From assembly GCA_028753945.1 (NCBI GenBank), contig JAPNXP010000008.1:3534001-3598000 (forward strand): a stretch of DNA of 64,000 bases, given 5' to 3'. Under the pieces are notes generated by a model, which worked only from the letters and a program-made list of their open reading frames with translations, had not been told where the DNA came from and did not search any database. Positions 25,602 through 44,400 of the stretch are shown piece by piece; positions within the stretch are counted from its first letter, which is position 1, and every line of letters starts with the position of its first letter. The DNA comes from Hexactinellida sp. DTS-2022 (lineage: Eukaryota > Porifera > Hexactinellida). The position numbers and the translations under genes are program-made.

Positions 25602-26390
25602 AACAGTACTGCTCTGTTTGATAATTGATGCTGAGTCACTTAATATGTTATCTATTCTTGTATATGATATCTCTATAATATTACAACGTGGAAGTGAAAT
25701 ATATTCTAAAATCCTGACTAGTTTGCAATAATAACTAGTATTAGCCAGCAAAATATTGTAGTTGAGCTAAAAATAGAAGTGATACTGGCATAAATATTTA
25801 TATTAGTTTTCGTATACTTATTACTACATCATATGAATCAGAATAAATTAAATTCTGAGCCACCTGTTGAGTGTTGACTGTTTTAATTTTGATGAAATAA
25901 TAAAATACTTTGATAAGATAATAAGTAGAAATCCGATAAGTCATAGTGTCCAAGGGTCAAAGTTCCTAACCACCATTATTTTGCGGATTACAAACTCCAT
26001 ATTTCTTTCTCATTATTGAATCTAAAATTAGGAACAATAATCAGAAAACACATTCCTGCAATATAAAATTCTAGGAATAACCAGGTGGCTAGAAGTACTG
26101 TTTTTACCTAAATTTTATACACTATACCACCAATTCCCCGCTACCTATTTTAGGATACACAGTGTTTGTATAAGGAGTACGATGCAATATAAATACCCTT
26201 GTAGTAACTTTATGCATAAGTTTTCTTTTTTTGCCTTATTGAGATATTCATTTGTGTAAGCATATTAGCTTTTGAGAGGTATCAGATTTTACTTTGCACC
26301 AGCAGCAGACGATAATCATTATTATTGAATTGGTATCACGTTGTGATTCTATCCAAAACTATTTGTATAAAATATTACCTCACTTGAAGT
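25602..26390. other. Spacer between CDKL2-like and LEM-BTB genes
   Basis: AT-rich 3'-UTR/intergenic sequence. No gene or paired repeat found. Confidence 0.6.
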
Positions 26391-27929
26391 ATGTATACAG
26401 CGATCTACGATTCTCTGAATATTGAGTCTCTTTCTGACTCGCGTTTGGGCGAGTGTCTCAAGTCCTATGGGTACCCTTCCCTCGGGCCGATCACGAGTAG
26501 CACGCGGGGCGTGTACATGCGGAAGCTGCAGGAGTTGGTTGACAGGTCCGGCAGCCATAATCTGGACGGGCCCTTCACCACTCCCATTCCGATCAGCAAC
26601 GGCAAAATCAAGAGCCCCGGGGCCGGGCGCGCGCGCGGGAAGAGAGGCAAAGGCAAGACGAGCTCCAGTTCTGAGACCAGCGTGGGCAGCCCTCAGAGCG
26701 AGCAGAGCGACCACGAAGATTCCAGGACCAAGATATCAAAGATAGAGTCCCCGTTCGCCGAAAGGAAGATCGAGAACTCGATACCGTTTCCTCGCAGCAA
26801 GAGCTACTCGCCGCGTCTGGGGGACCGCTCCGCGCCCGACTCCTCCGACCTGTTCTTCCCGGGCTCCATGGAGGGCTGTCCGGACGAGAGCAACCGCTCC
26901 TGCGGCTCCAGCTCCAGCTCCAGTCGCTCCGACCCCTCCCTCGACTCGCGGGCGCACTCCCTATTCGTGTCCGCGGACCCCAGCCAGGGGCTGGTCAGAG
27001 ACCTGCTCTCCTCGCTCAACAACTCTAAGTTCGTCGGATCGGACGTCTGCTTCCAGACGAGCCACGGAGACCGCCTCTTCGCCAGTCGCGGCGTCCTGGC
27101 CGCGAGGTGTCCCTCCATGATCCCCTACCTCTACAGCACGGAGGTGGCGGTGCCCCTCAAGGTGATGACGCTCACGGGACAGATGTGCGTGGTGTGGGCG
27201 CGCCCATCGGACCTAGTCGCCAACGTGAAGTACCGAATCTTCTTCCAGCAGGGAATTCACATGAAGGCGCAGCGACTGATCTACGACCAGAAAGAGATGC
27301 TGGACCACATGTCTCTCTCCTCTTTCGGTATCTACGTGGCCTCCACGATCCACCTGCTCATTTCCTCGGACGCGGCGCCCTCAAACGAGATCCCGGACGT
27401 GGAGCAGTCGCTGCAGGGCTGCCAGACGGAGCCCGTGCCCTCCCTCGTCTCGCAGACCTCGCTCCCCCTCGGGATGAAGTCCCTCAACTCCTTCAAGCAG
27501 GATATGATCCGCGACGCGATGAGCTCCCTCAGGCCTCACGAGACCGGCGACGATAAGGAAGAGCCGCTGCCCTTCCACGTGGAGCACGTGGTGTACCTGC
27601 CCGGCGTGGACCACGCGTGCGCGCAGAGCTTCCTGCGCTACCTCTACTCCGACACCATTGAGCTCTCCCTGGCGCAGGTGGTGCAGATAACAACCCTGGC
27701 GCACACCTTCTCGATCCACCAACTCAAGCACCAGGGCCTGGAGTTCCTACGCAGGTCCCTGAACGAGGCGCACCTGCTGGAGATCCTGCAGGAAGCAGAG
27801 CGCTTCGGCTGCGAAGAGATCACCGAGATCTGCCATCAGTTCGCGAAGAAAAATTGTATTGCGATCGAAGAGCGCGTTAACCAGAGCATGGTAATGGAAA
27901 ACCTGAGCAGAATGCATCTCACACAGTAG
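26391..27929 (+). CDS. LEM-BTB protein with a ubiquitin-like domain inserted in the BTB fold
   Basis: Single exon, 512 residues. Residues 10-52 are a LEM domain (LSDSRLGECLKSYGYPSLGP, then STRGVYMRKLQEL), the nuclear-envelope motif that binds BAF. A basic and serine-rich linker follows (about 53-200). The BTB first half is at 217-250 (SDVCFQTSHGDRLFASRGVL, AARCPSMIPYLYS). Instead of continuing, the chain enters a ubiquitin-like domain at 256-326 (KVMTLTG, RPSDLVANVKYRI, QRLIYDQKEM, LSSFGIYVASTIHLL) without a C-terminal diglycine. After a linker the BTB resumes at 396-450 (VVYLPGVDHACAQSFLRYLY) and runs into a BACK-like start (451-490). BTB-BACK proteins usually serve as CUL3 adaptors; a nuclear-membrane or chromatin-bound adaptor is inference. 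Exon GC is high and the frame intact. Confidence 0.9.
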   Translation: MYTAIYDSLNIESLSDSRLGECLKSYGYPSLGPITSSTRGVYMRKLQELVDRSGSHNLDGPFTTPIPISNGKIKSPGAGRARGKRGKGKTSSSSETSVGSPQSEQSDHEDSRTKISKIESPFAERKIENSIPFPRSKSYSPRLGDRSAPDSSDLFFPGSMEGCPDESNRSCGSSSSSSRSDPSLDSRAHSLFVSADPSQGLVRDLLSSLNNSKFVGSDVCFQTSHGDRLFASRGVLAARCPSMIPYLYSTEVAVPLKVMTLTGQMCVVWARPSDLVANVKYRIFFQQGIHMKAQRLIYDQKEMLDHMSLSSFGIYVASTIHLLISSDAAPSNEIPDVEQSLQGCQTEPVPSLVSQTSLPLGMKSLNSFKQDMIRDAMSSLRPHETGDDKEEPLPFHVEHVVYLPGVDHACAQSFLRYLYSDTIELSLAQVVQITTLAHTFSIHQLKHQGLEFLRRSLNEAHLLEILQEAERFGCEEITEICHQFAKKNCIAIEERVNQSMVMENLSRMHLTQ

Positions 27930-29236
27930 CAGGTGTCTGCACACATTCTGTGGACATACTAACGTAAATGTAGCACAGCTACGTAGTATAGTGTTGTATA
28001 TGGTGGGGGAATAACACAACTAAAGAAATTTTGGTATCTCAATAATCTCTCACTTTTCTACGTGTATCTCTCTGTGTATATTCATCAGTTCCTGTTTTTG
28101 CTTTCATACATTGTAGTATGTTAAAATGCAGACCTTATCAAATGCACTTGTAATCCGTTTTTACTTAAATTATTTAGTTTTCTGTATTCAGTCTGTATGT
28201 GTGTTTATGACAGAATAGTTATATATTATGATGTATTATTGTGTTGATATCGACTCTATGTCTCCATTAAAGCTGACAATAATTACATATCTATTTTTAT
28301 GGGTTTGGTACTTGGTAAACAAGTTTGTCCACAAACTACTATCTAGTTTATGTAAGATAAACATAATTAACCGTTAAAACATATTGTAAACATTATACCT
28401 AGCACGAAGTAATTATTAACTTATTAGTTATTAGATATTTTGAAGGAAGGGATTAACGAGCTAGTATATGTCATAAAGGTTAATAATCGAATAATTGTTA
28501 CAGTATGTTGTGAAACACAATAGAAATAAGAAGCCTGAGTTGAAGACTTAATAATGAGACCTGTAAATGGACTATGGATTATATATAATGTTTAAAATTA
28601 TCAGAATTCATTGATAATTTGCTACCAGGGTTTATCTAAGATTTACTTGGCCGGAACTTTATTATAGAAGTAAAATATTTATGGCACCCTAAAGGTGTTA
28701 GCCATAATACATAATCGGTATAATTCAATGATGCGGCATTATTTGAAGGCGGTAACAGGGATTTATCCAGGAATTCTGGGCCAAACTGGCATCAAAATTA
28801 AGTGCAAACCCGGCACCTAAATGGGATCACACTGCAAGTACTTTTGCACCTCAACCGATGGCTAGCTGGCACCTAGATAAACCCCTGTTTGCTACCGGTA
28901 TCTTATATACTAAATGCGATGGTTTTTATTTGTTCAGAATTATTGAGGAATTGGTTGAATGTGGGGAATATTGTAAAATATCCGCATCTTCCCCCGATAG
29001 GAATAATATATTTTCAGACTAATTTTTAATTGTTTTTTTTTTCGAGACAAGGTTTGTGTTTTCCAACAACAACAACATACATGGCTACTGGCTCCATTTG
29101 TATTATAAAACACTTTCCCTAATATACTATAATGAAATGTAATTATATAATTTTTATTAATGCGCATAGCTACAAATAGAAATATATCGTATACTATATA
29201 TCTGCTGCCATGCATTCCTTCAAGTGATATTGGTAA
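27930..29236. other. Spacer between convergent LEM-BTB and SPG7 genes
   Basis: AT-rich, containing the hAT-type MITE at 28626-28887 (listed). A short minus-strand frame at 28940-29215 has no domain. Nothing else recognised. Confidence 0.6.
28626..28887 (-). mobile_element. hAT-type MITE, CAGGGGTTTATCTAG family, copy 2
   Basis: On the minus strand it reads CAGGGGTTTATCTAGGTGCC ... TAAACCCTG. The 8-base flank TTTGCTAC is identical on both sides (28618-28625, 28888-28895). Same family as 16197 and 33427. No coding capacity. Confidence 0.8.
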
Positions 29237-34267
<5,031 letters not shown>

Positions 34268-34354
34268 TCTTAATCATACTCCTTTGGATCAGTTAGAATA
34301 GTATCTTACAGTATTCAGATTGCAAATCAAGTAAGTTATTACTAAAGTTTACTA

Positions 34355-34670
34355 CAGTCAACTCCCGTTATAACCAAGTCGGATATAACGAAGTAACCTG
34401 TTTATAACGAAGTCATTCAATGGTCCGGAAATCCTTCTATCTTATTACATTATTAAAACTTCGGTTACACGAAATGGATATAACGGAATTCCGCTTATAA
34501 CGAAGTCATTTAAATCCCATATAGCCTTCTAAGCTATTGATTTTACTCCGGCTATAAACGAACACCGGTTACAACGAAATTCAACTTGTATGAACTTTTT
34601 AAGATCGAACTCCGCTTATAACGAAATGAAACTACGTTCCCGAGCACTTCGTTATAACGGGAGTTGACTG
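34355..34670. mobile_element. Pogo-type MITE, CAGTCAACTCCCGTTATAAC family, 316 bp
   Basis: TA at the left; ends CAGTCAACTCCCGTTATAAC / TTATAACGGGAGTTGACTG. Contains at least five internal GGATATAACGAA- or GCTTATAACGAA-type words in direct and inverted orientation. No coding capacity. Confidence 0.78.
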
Positions 34671-35977
34671 TTTTCACAAAATGCAAATTTACTAGATTCG
34701 TCAGATTAAATGGAAATTAATTCGACTTTTCTAAAGGGTCAAAGTATAACTATTCAATTGATAGTAATTATTTTAATTGTGGAGCTACGTGTATGAGTCA
34801 TCTAATCAAAATAATAGAATCCTAATACATATTATCTATAGAATTAAGATTGTTGTGCTTGCAAGATACACTGTTGTCTTGGCGAGTTGGTGTGCGTGTA
34901 AGCACACCAATCTTGCTTCTACACTGCAACATCTACTTAATTATATTAATCTCGAATCAAGGAGAATATTAAAATATTTTGCCGAAAAACATCCACCCAA
35001 ATTATAACGTAATACGACATAAATTAGATAATAGATATATACGTAATTGTAAAAAATAAATTCGATAAGTCATAAATTAAGAACTAAACTCCTTTAATGC
35101 CGTAGATTAACTAGCAATAATTTATAAATAGGCATGGAGTGGTACTGATAAATACAGTCGAAACCGGTTTTTCTAACATCGGGTTTTTCTAACTAGCTAT
35201 TTATTTACTCCTACAATTTAACATGTACATATACAGGCAGAAGAGCATAGGTATGCAATCTTATTAGGTAACACCGTAACAGTGCCAAAAAAGTGAATTC
35301 ATTAAGAGTGTATTTCATAAAAACAGCTCACAATTTGCCTACTTCCTTGAATGTATTACAACAATTGTTCCATAAGAAACTTTCTACTGTAAGGGAACTC
35401 TTCCATGTTTGTTTAATTATATTCAAAATAATTTGGTCATTCGGTATGCAAACCAGCTTTGTCAGACTAAATTAATTAAACCAGGATGTCCTGTATAATC
35501 TGCATATGTGTGCAATACTTTGTTGTAACAGGTTATAAGCATCTGGTGCTTACAACTAATTGCAATGTTGCTCTATACACATCTGCTACTTTATCGCGAT
35601 AATGCCATAATACAATTCAAGAGTATTAATATGGTGTTAAATTGGGCAATTGTTAACCTAAGAACCAGATGAAATAATTGATGAAATGGGGTTTCTACTA
35701 GTTATTTAAATTAATTAATTAATAAAAATCTACTCAGGGCCTTGCTTTATTAATAGCAACATAATACTCTCGGTTAAGTTAACTTCGACATTGGTGTTCA
35801 CCAAAAACACAATCTCTTCCACTCCTAATGATTATTGACTTAATTAATGATAAATTAAGTAACTCATTCATGAACACAAATATAGCATTAGCCCCCTATT
35901 ATAATTTATCTCGAATCAAACAACAAATATCAAATTATATACGTATATTTATACAGGAAACAAAATAGATGGAACTA

Positions 35978-36253
35978 CAGTGGAAGCTCTTAATGGAACT
36001 CCAATGGAGTAGGCATTCTGTCCTGCTCTCCAGTTTATCCGATTCTCCCGATTAACCGATGTAAATTATACTATTCATGTTTAGTATATGGAATGTTTCC
36101 AAAACACGGGCGTAGTACAGCTCTGGAATGTCTCTGTCAAAACAGTTGTAAGTGGTCCGGCCATGGCCGGACCACTTACTACGCCTTTGCAAAACCACCT
36201 CCGGGTTAACGGAATCTTTCGACTATCCGTCTCCGATTAAGCGGCTTGCACTG
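35978..36253. mobile_element. Pogo-type MITE, CAGTGGAAGCTCTTAATGGA family, 276 bp
   Basis: Ends CAGTGGAAGCTCTTAATGG and GATTAAGCGGCTTGCACTG, an imperfect inverted pair. Internal CGATTAACCGAT and GGTTAACGGAAT repeat the family pattern. A central GC palindrome GTGGTCCGGCCATGGCCGGACCAC lies at about 36150-36173. Confidence 0.62.
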
Positions 36254-36405
36254 CTCAATCATTCAACATTCTTGGTCGAATGATTGTCCTCAAAGGTGTG
36301 TAAATATGATATTGAATAATATACAATTATTCCCATCATAAACGGTGCTAGATGTTTTTATAAAATTCGAAATTCGACTCTAACTAGTTATAAATATTTG
36401 CTGCA

Positions 36406-37776
36406 ATGGCTTCAAAGAGTAAGGGTAGAAAGAGGGCTGCTATTAGGACAGAAGACTCGGTAGCACCTTCGGTCAGGGCAGAGACGTTCTCCAGTCTAAA
36501 GCTAGACCCGTGGCTGGTCGGAGCCTGCTCCTATCTCGGCATCCACAGTCCCACCGCGGTACAGACCAGCTGCATCCCGCCCATTCTGGACGGCAGGGAC
36601 TGCATCGGGTGCGCTCAGACCGGAAGTGGAAAGACCGCTGCTTTCGCGCTCCCAATCCTACAGACACTGGCCACAGACCCCTACGGGATATTCGCGGTAG
36701 TGCTCACCCCCACCAGAGAGCTAGCCATCCAAATAGCGGATCAGTTCAAGGCATTCGGCGCTCACATTTCCATCCGAGTAGCAGTGGTGGTGGGAGGCAT
36801 GGACATGGTGGAGCAGAGCCTCCTGCTGGCCAACAAGCCGCACATTCTCATCGGGACCCCCGGGCGGGTCGCGGACCATATCAAGAGCACAGACCTGAGT
36901 CTGAAGAGGGCGCGGTTCCTAGTGATGGACGAGGCGGACAGGCTGCTATCCCCCTCCTTCCATCCGGACCTGGAGACCATATTCTCCTCGCTGCCGCCGA
37001 AGAGACAGACACTCGTTTTCTCGGCGACCCTCACGGACACTCTCCAGGAGCTGAGAGGTATCACTAACAGCAACTGCTTCTTCTGGGAAGAGGTGACAGA
37101 AACCGCGACTGTGGCTACCCTGGACCAGAGGTACGTGTTCATCCCCGCTAAAGTCCGAGACACCTACTTTGTGCATCTGGTGGAGCAGTTCTACGCGACG
37201 GAGGGCAAGACGGTGCTCGTATTCACCAGCAGCTGCAGGAGCTGCCAGGGGCTGACGGAGCTGCTGCGGAAGCTGGACTACCCCTGCGTGTCCCTACACT
37301 CATTCATGAGTCAGAGCGAGCGCATCGCCGCCCTGGCCAAGTTCAAGTCCTCCCTCATCAAGGTGCTGGTCTGCACGGACGTGGGCAGCAGGGGGCTGGA
37401 CATTCCGCGAGTGGGCGTGGTTGTCAACTACAACGTGCCGGCCTGTCCCAAGGACTACGTGCACCGGGTGGGCCGCACGGCCAGGGCGGGGCTCTGCGGA
37501 CGGGCCGTCACCCTGGTGAGCCAGTTCGACGTGAAGCGGCTGCAGGCCATAGAGGCGCTGACCGGGAGTAGGATGCAGAAGCTGGAGGTGCAGGAGGGCG
37601 TGGCACTGAAGCGGCTGCAGACAGTGTCGGTGGCGAGGAGGGAGGTGGAGCTGAGACTTACCGAGAGCGAGTTCGGAGAGAGACAGAGGGTCAACAGAGC
37701 CAAGAGGAAGCTCCTCGAGGAGGCAGTGCTGGAGCAAGAGAGCAAGAGGGAGAAAAGTGACTCCAGTGACACATAA
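36406..37776 (+). CDS. DDX49: DEAD-box RNA helicase DDX49 (yeast Dbp8 family)
   Basis: Single exon, 456 residues (human DDX49 483). All helicase motifs are present in order: Q motif, AQTGSGKT, PTREL, GTPGR, DEAD, SAT, the SRGLDIP motif, and HRVGRTAR. The compact length, FSSLKLDPWLVGACSYLGI opening, LIKVLVCTDVGSRGLDIP and the short basic, glutamate-rich tail point to DDX49/Dbp8 among nucleolar helicases. Known role of the family: early pre-rRNA processing for the small ribosomal subunit in the nucleolus. The ATG chosen follows an AT-rich leader and precedes a basic SKGRKR stretch. The strand-opposite frames are shadows. Confidence 0.92.
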   Translation: MASKSKGRKRAAIRTEDSVAPSVRAETFSSLKLDPWLVGACSYLGIHSPTAVQTSCIPPILDGRDCIGCAQTGSGKTAAFALPILQTLATDPYGIFAVVLTPTRELAIQIADQFKAFGAHISIRVAVVVGGMDMVEQSLLLANKPHILIGTPGRVADHIKSTDLSLKRARFLVMDEADRLLSPSFHPDLETIFSSLPPKRQTLVFSATLTDTLQELRGITNSNCFFWEEVTETATVATLDQRYVFIPAKVRDTYFVHLVEQFYATEGKTVLVFTSSCRSCQGLTELLRKLDYPCVSLHSFMSQSERIAALAKFKSSLIKVLVCTDVGSRGLDIPRVGVVVNYNVPACPKDYVHRVGRTARAGLCGRAVTLVSQFDVKRLQAIEALTGSRMQKLEVQEGVALKRLQTVSVARREVELRLTESEFGERQRVNRAKRKLLEEAVLEQESKREKSDSSDT

Positions 37777-38506
37777 TAGCTTAGTAACCGTTATGAGTAT
37801 TGAGTAATGCTTTTAAATTATATTTTCTAAGCTTCATGTGCTACTGTAATGCTATAATTACGTGATCTGAAGCCCTGTGTCAAGCGAAAGGATTCTTACT
37901 TATCTGAGACAGTTGAGAGAATGACCGTTCATTTTGATGGGATTAGTTAGAAGCTCTTGATACGTATAACGTGAGTTATACTGTATAATTAATTAATTAA
38001 TTAATTAAATTTCGTATTAGGACATTCTTGGATAGGAATATAAGTGTATTAGCTATCCCAAGGTGGCTGTGGAAGATAATTTCCGTTAATTAATTAATGC
38101 TAGCATACCAAGTCTCAATATGCGTAGTCATGTATTAATTCAATACAGTGGATAGCGGTTAAAGAACACCTGTTAAGAACGTATTTCCCCACACTTTATC
38201 CACTGTACTGATTCTATAGAGAGGATGAATGTGTGTATTTAGAGCTGAACTGAGAACAGATATTAACTAATCAAATAAATTAAAAATAATCCCTAACAAA
38301 ACACCCCACTGAGTAATGGTAATACATGGGTATTATATTATAATACAAGTTACATAGGAATCTAACTAGTCGTATTCCAGACCACACAATTCTGTCCCTA
38401 AGCAAACATTAAAGAATATCAAGTAAATATCTGAAATTGACCACAACAATGACACTTAGTATTGGAAATAAAGGCATTAGTCAGTGCTGTGTCAGTAGGC
38501 CTATGT
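37777..38506. other. Spacer between convergent DDX49 and CDC42
   Basis: AT-rich, with a TTAA run at 37988-38008 and a 60-bp pogo-type micro-MITE at 38146-38205. Otherwise nothing seen. Confidence 0.6.
38146..38205. mobile_element. 60-bp pogo-type micro-MITE
   Basis: TA-flanked, CAGTGGATAGCGGTTAAAGA / CACACTTTATCCACTG: little more than its inverted ends. Confidence 0.6.
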
Positions 38507-40647
<2,141 letters not shown>

Positions 40648-40809
40648 TTAGAATGGTTTGTTTGTAGTGTTCTTGACACGATCTAGCCGTAATCTAGTGA
40701 CATAACTCCTGGCAATTAGGAACGAAATAATGCCGGCAGTCGCTATAGAGAACCAGCTGAAAATCAAAGTTCTGGTAGTGATTAATTTCGACAAGTTGTT
40801 CGTCTTCAT
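40648..40809 (-). CDS. Candidate 53-residue single-pass membrane microprotein
   Basis: An ATG frame of 53 codons and a stop encodes a basic N-terminus (MKTNNLSKLITTR), one hydrophobic helix of about 20 residues (IFSWFSIATAGIISFLIARS) and a basic C-terminus (YVTRLRLDRVKNTTNKPF). Base composition is more balanced than the surrounding AT-rich DNA, which argues for coding. Small inner-membrane proteins of mitochondria have this shape, but no named family was recognised. It stands alone between CDC42 and the collagen-vWA gene. Could be a chance frame. Confidence 0.42.
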   Translation of the reverse strand: MKTNNLSKLITTRTLIFSWFSIATAGIISFLIARSYVTRLRLDRVKNTTNKPF

Positions 40810-41467
40810 GTGTCGAACTGAAGCTAATGAATTATTTACAAATAGTGCTAAGTTGAAGAGGCTAAGTTGATTATCTAGGACAGAATAGAAAATTATTCAT
40901 ATAATTGTTCTAGACTCTTTTTCCTGCTGTTGATGATTCTTTAATTTGAGTGCAGCCAATTCCGCTGAATTGGGAGTTTACTGCACTCATAATTAAAAGA
41001 AGTCCCGATTACCCGAAAAAATCATAATATAAAACAGAGGCGTCAGAATCTCATAATGTGGACAGGCCATTGTCAATATGCATTATATGCTAATGCAATT
41101 AGGGACGGTTCAACCGTTCCATTGGCATATAATTTAGTTCTGTAAAGCCGATACAGCTCCGACGCGAAGAAAATAGGTATATTGGATACATTAGCTCTTG
41201 GATATTTGTTAAGATTACAGTGTGACAATTAAGCGGATTTATTCGTAAGTAATGTATGTTATAATTGCGAATCCCTTTCCTTTTAAAAACATAGTAGAGC
41301 GATATCTTAACTTAACCATATACTAAGCAGATTTACAATTATTTGAGTATTTAGATCAAGAAAACAAGTAAATACATAGAATGAGTAACTGGGCCTAATA
41401 TTACAACATGTAAATAGCACAAGGGTTTACCCTATACATATCACTTCAAACTTCAAGGGAACTGAGA
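40810..41467. other. AT-rich spacer
   Basis: Contains a short imperfect palindrome at about 41078-41133 (ATATGCTAATGCAATTAGGG ... CCATTGGCATATAA) around GGTTCAACCGTTCC. No gene seen. Confidence 0.5.
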
Positions 41468-44400
41468 TCAATTACCATTGACACACTGAACATAGTCTCT
41501 GCAGTTGACGCTTGAGGGGGGAGGAGTTGTTTGGGCCAGGCCGCAGTCGGATAGGATGGTGTCAGCTTCCGCAGATGTCAGAGTTAGGCTCAGCCCCTGT
41601 TGTGCTATTTCCTGAAGACGGGAGTTTATACAAGAGCAGTCGCTGCTCGGGTTATCCTGCAGACAGTTGCAGATCCGCTCATTCTCCACCAACACGCAGA
41701 CCTCACTGCCTGAGGAGGTGCAGTAGCACAGTCGGCAATTGAACTGCTGAGCGCGATTAATAATTGCGTCTGAATTCTGTTGGATAAAGGCATCAGTGAA
41801 TCGAGTCACTTCTTCAGCACCTCCATTGACTACATAGTCCAGATCCCAGAAACTGGCTGAGCTACGCTTGGAGCACATCAACAAGTCGATAAAATCTCTG
41901 TCTACATTTCTAAACTCAGAGTTAGGTGTGACTGAGGGAGATACGTCACAGGTCACGTCCCCGTAGGGCACGGGAGCCGACGTAGCAGGGCCAGCGCCGC
42001 TCGGTAAGAGCCACGCAGTGAGATTGCCATCTTCGTAGTTGTTAGCAACTCCAAAAGGAGTTTGTACGATGTTAGAGGCTTGGAAATTTCCCAGATTGAG
42101 TGCGAACGCTAGCACCGTGCTCGGTCTCTCAGTGATGAATCTATTCAGGAGCGAATTAAATCCAGCATTACTATAGTCGTCTGCGTCTCCATTAGTCAAC
42201 AATATTATTACAGGAATGAAGGTAGCATCTCGGGTGGTTGTTCTGAGTACGGCGTTATCAAGCGCGTATTCTAACGCAGCGTAAGCAACCTCCGCATCTC
42301 CAGTCAAAGAAAATCCTCCGATGTTCTGTAGATTGCCAGTCGCAGCCTGCAGTCCACTGATGGGGAACACAGGGTTGTTGACAGGGGGAGGGAGGGCGAA
42401 TTGACAGCAGAGTCCATTACACCCAATAACGAAGTGAGGAGCTTCTCCATTCCCGTAATTGCAGTCGCCAAAAGCGTCAGGTCCAAAATTAGGATCGCCA
42501 CCATACGCTACTATTTGGTAGAGATTAGGAAATTCGGTAGAATTCCCAATGCACAGTTTCTTGAGTGCCTCCTCTAAGTCTGGTAAGTTTCTTCTCAGCC
42601 AACTCTGCTGGCGATCCATCGATCGAGTGTCATCCACAACAAGGATAAAGTCAACAGCCACGTTATTGCCGCAAGCCTGGGACATTGCGTTCCTTGTGAA
42701 CTGACCGCAGTTTGTATTGGAAGAGGGACAGAAACACGCTATAAGAGGGATACGTTCATTATGTGGGAATAAGCAGTTATATGGGGATATGTTAGACTAT
42801 TATATTCTACAGAATTTAACTTACGCTTCTCTCCTTCACACGTGTCGTTACTTGATATACACTAATAGAAAAAATTGCTAATAAATACCAGGTTATAGAT
42901 TTCTAATCTATACAGTGGAAACTCGTTAGTAAGAACTCCAGGGACCGTCAAAATGCGTTCGCCTTTAATATACAGAAATCGTATGTACCAATATTATTTG
43001 TTCTATTGGATTATGGCTTTAAAAGCACGTATTTTCAGTTCCCAAGCGAGCATTTAATACTTATTTGTCCCTAATACGAACCCCACTATATAAAGGAAAC
43101 AGGTAGAGTAACTTAAGTACCATGTATCTTCCGTTCTCGCAGTAGTACAGCTTCTTGGTCGCTGGATCTAAGTATAACTTCCCACTCGGAGAGCATGCTT
43201 GGTTGACTAAATCTTTCTAAAAAAGAAAATATTGAGATAAATCCTCTTCACTGTGAGCAGTCTATATAGCTATACTCTGCTTTATAAACTGGAATTTTAA
43301 GTTAATTACTTATACATAGTTCTAATTGCAATAAAGGTTAGAGGCTCAGTTAACCGTTGCTAATATTGGTTAACTTATTAACCAGTCAGCAGGTCTATTA
43401 ATATCAGCAGTGTTATTGGGAAATTATTTTACCACATAATAATTTTTTGTGAAAACATTGTTTTTAGAAGTTACCGAAGATACAAAAGTCAGGTTCTTTA
43501 ATTATTGACCAAAAATTGTGTTCATAATAAGCGAACTCAACTTAATACAAACACTATGTATAGGTTGTTAAGTTGAGACCATAGGGTTCATTATAAAAAG
43601 ACCTTCATATTAAGCAGAAGAAGAAAATTTCATAATAAACAGACCTGACTGTATATCAGTTATATTTAATAAAACTGAGGCTTGTGTAGACGTATAATCA
43701 AATGTTCTATAAGATTATATGTATTGAGTAGGATGGGCAGCCGGCAGTTAACCGGTTAACGAGAAATCAATAAATCGAATTATAATGTAGCCTCAGAACG
43801 GTTAACCACCCCCACCCCCATTGCAATCAAAACGGAGTTAGTTAATTCAATTAAAACTCACTTTCTCAATAGCATCACCTGTGGTACCAGTAACTCCCTA
43901 ATGGAAATAATAATAATATTATACGTATATATATATAGTATACATAAGTATACAGGTATAAACGAATAAGAATATTCATTTACCTTTCCGCCGGTCTCTC
44001 CGTTAGCTCCATTGACCCCAGTTGTACCCTAAAGAAATTAAGTTAATTAATTCAAATTATCAAATTATATTAAGTCTGAGGAAATACCTTGTCTCCGTCA
44101 AAACCTTTTTGTCCTTGTTGATTTTGTGATCCCTAAATCAAGAAAGTTGGAAGGTAAATTTACCTGTATCACTCTACTATTTTACCTACACCACAGGTGT
44201 TCACACCTGTTTGAATATTTAATTTCCTAACATTGTAGTGGATTATTTATTATTGAATACAAACTTGGGACACATAACTCACCTTGAGGCCCTTCTGACC
44301 TTTCTGACCATTTTCCCCTTGATCACCCTATAAGAAAACAACATTACATCATCAGAACTTGTATAATTATCTGTTAAGAACATGGGCGAGATGGATCTGC

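Larger units (their letters stand above)
34268..36405. other. Divergent spacer between SPG7 and DDX49
   Basis: Two kilobases of AT-rich DNA with two full pogo-type MITEs (34355-34670, 35978-36253) and a half end at 35155 (CAGTCGAAACCGGTTTTTCT). Two short plus-strand frames (34777-35007, 35293-35475) show no domain. Promoters of both genes should lie here, but I cannot place them. Confidence 0.55.
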
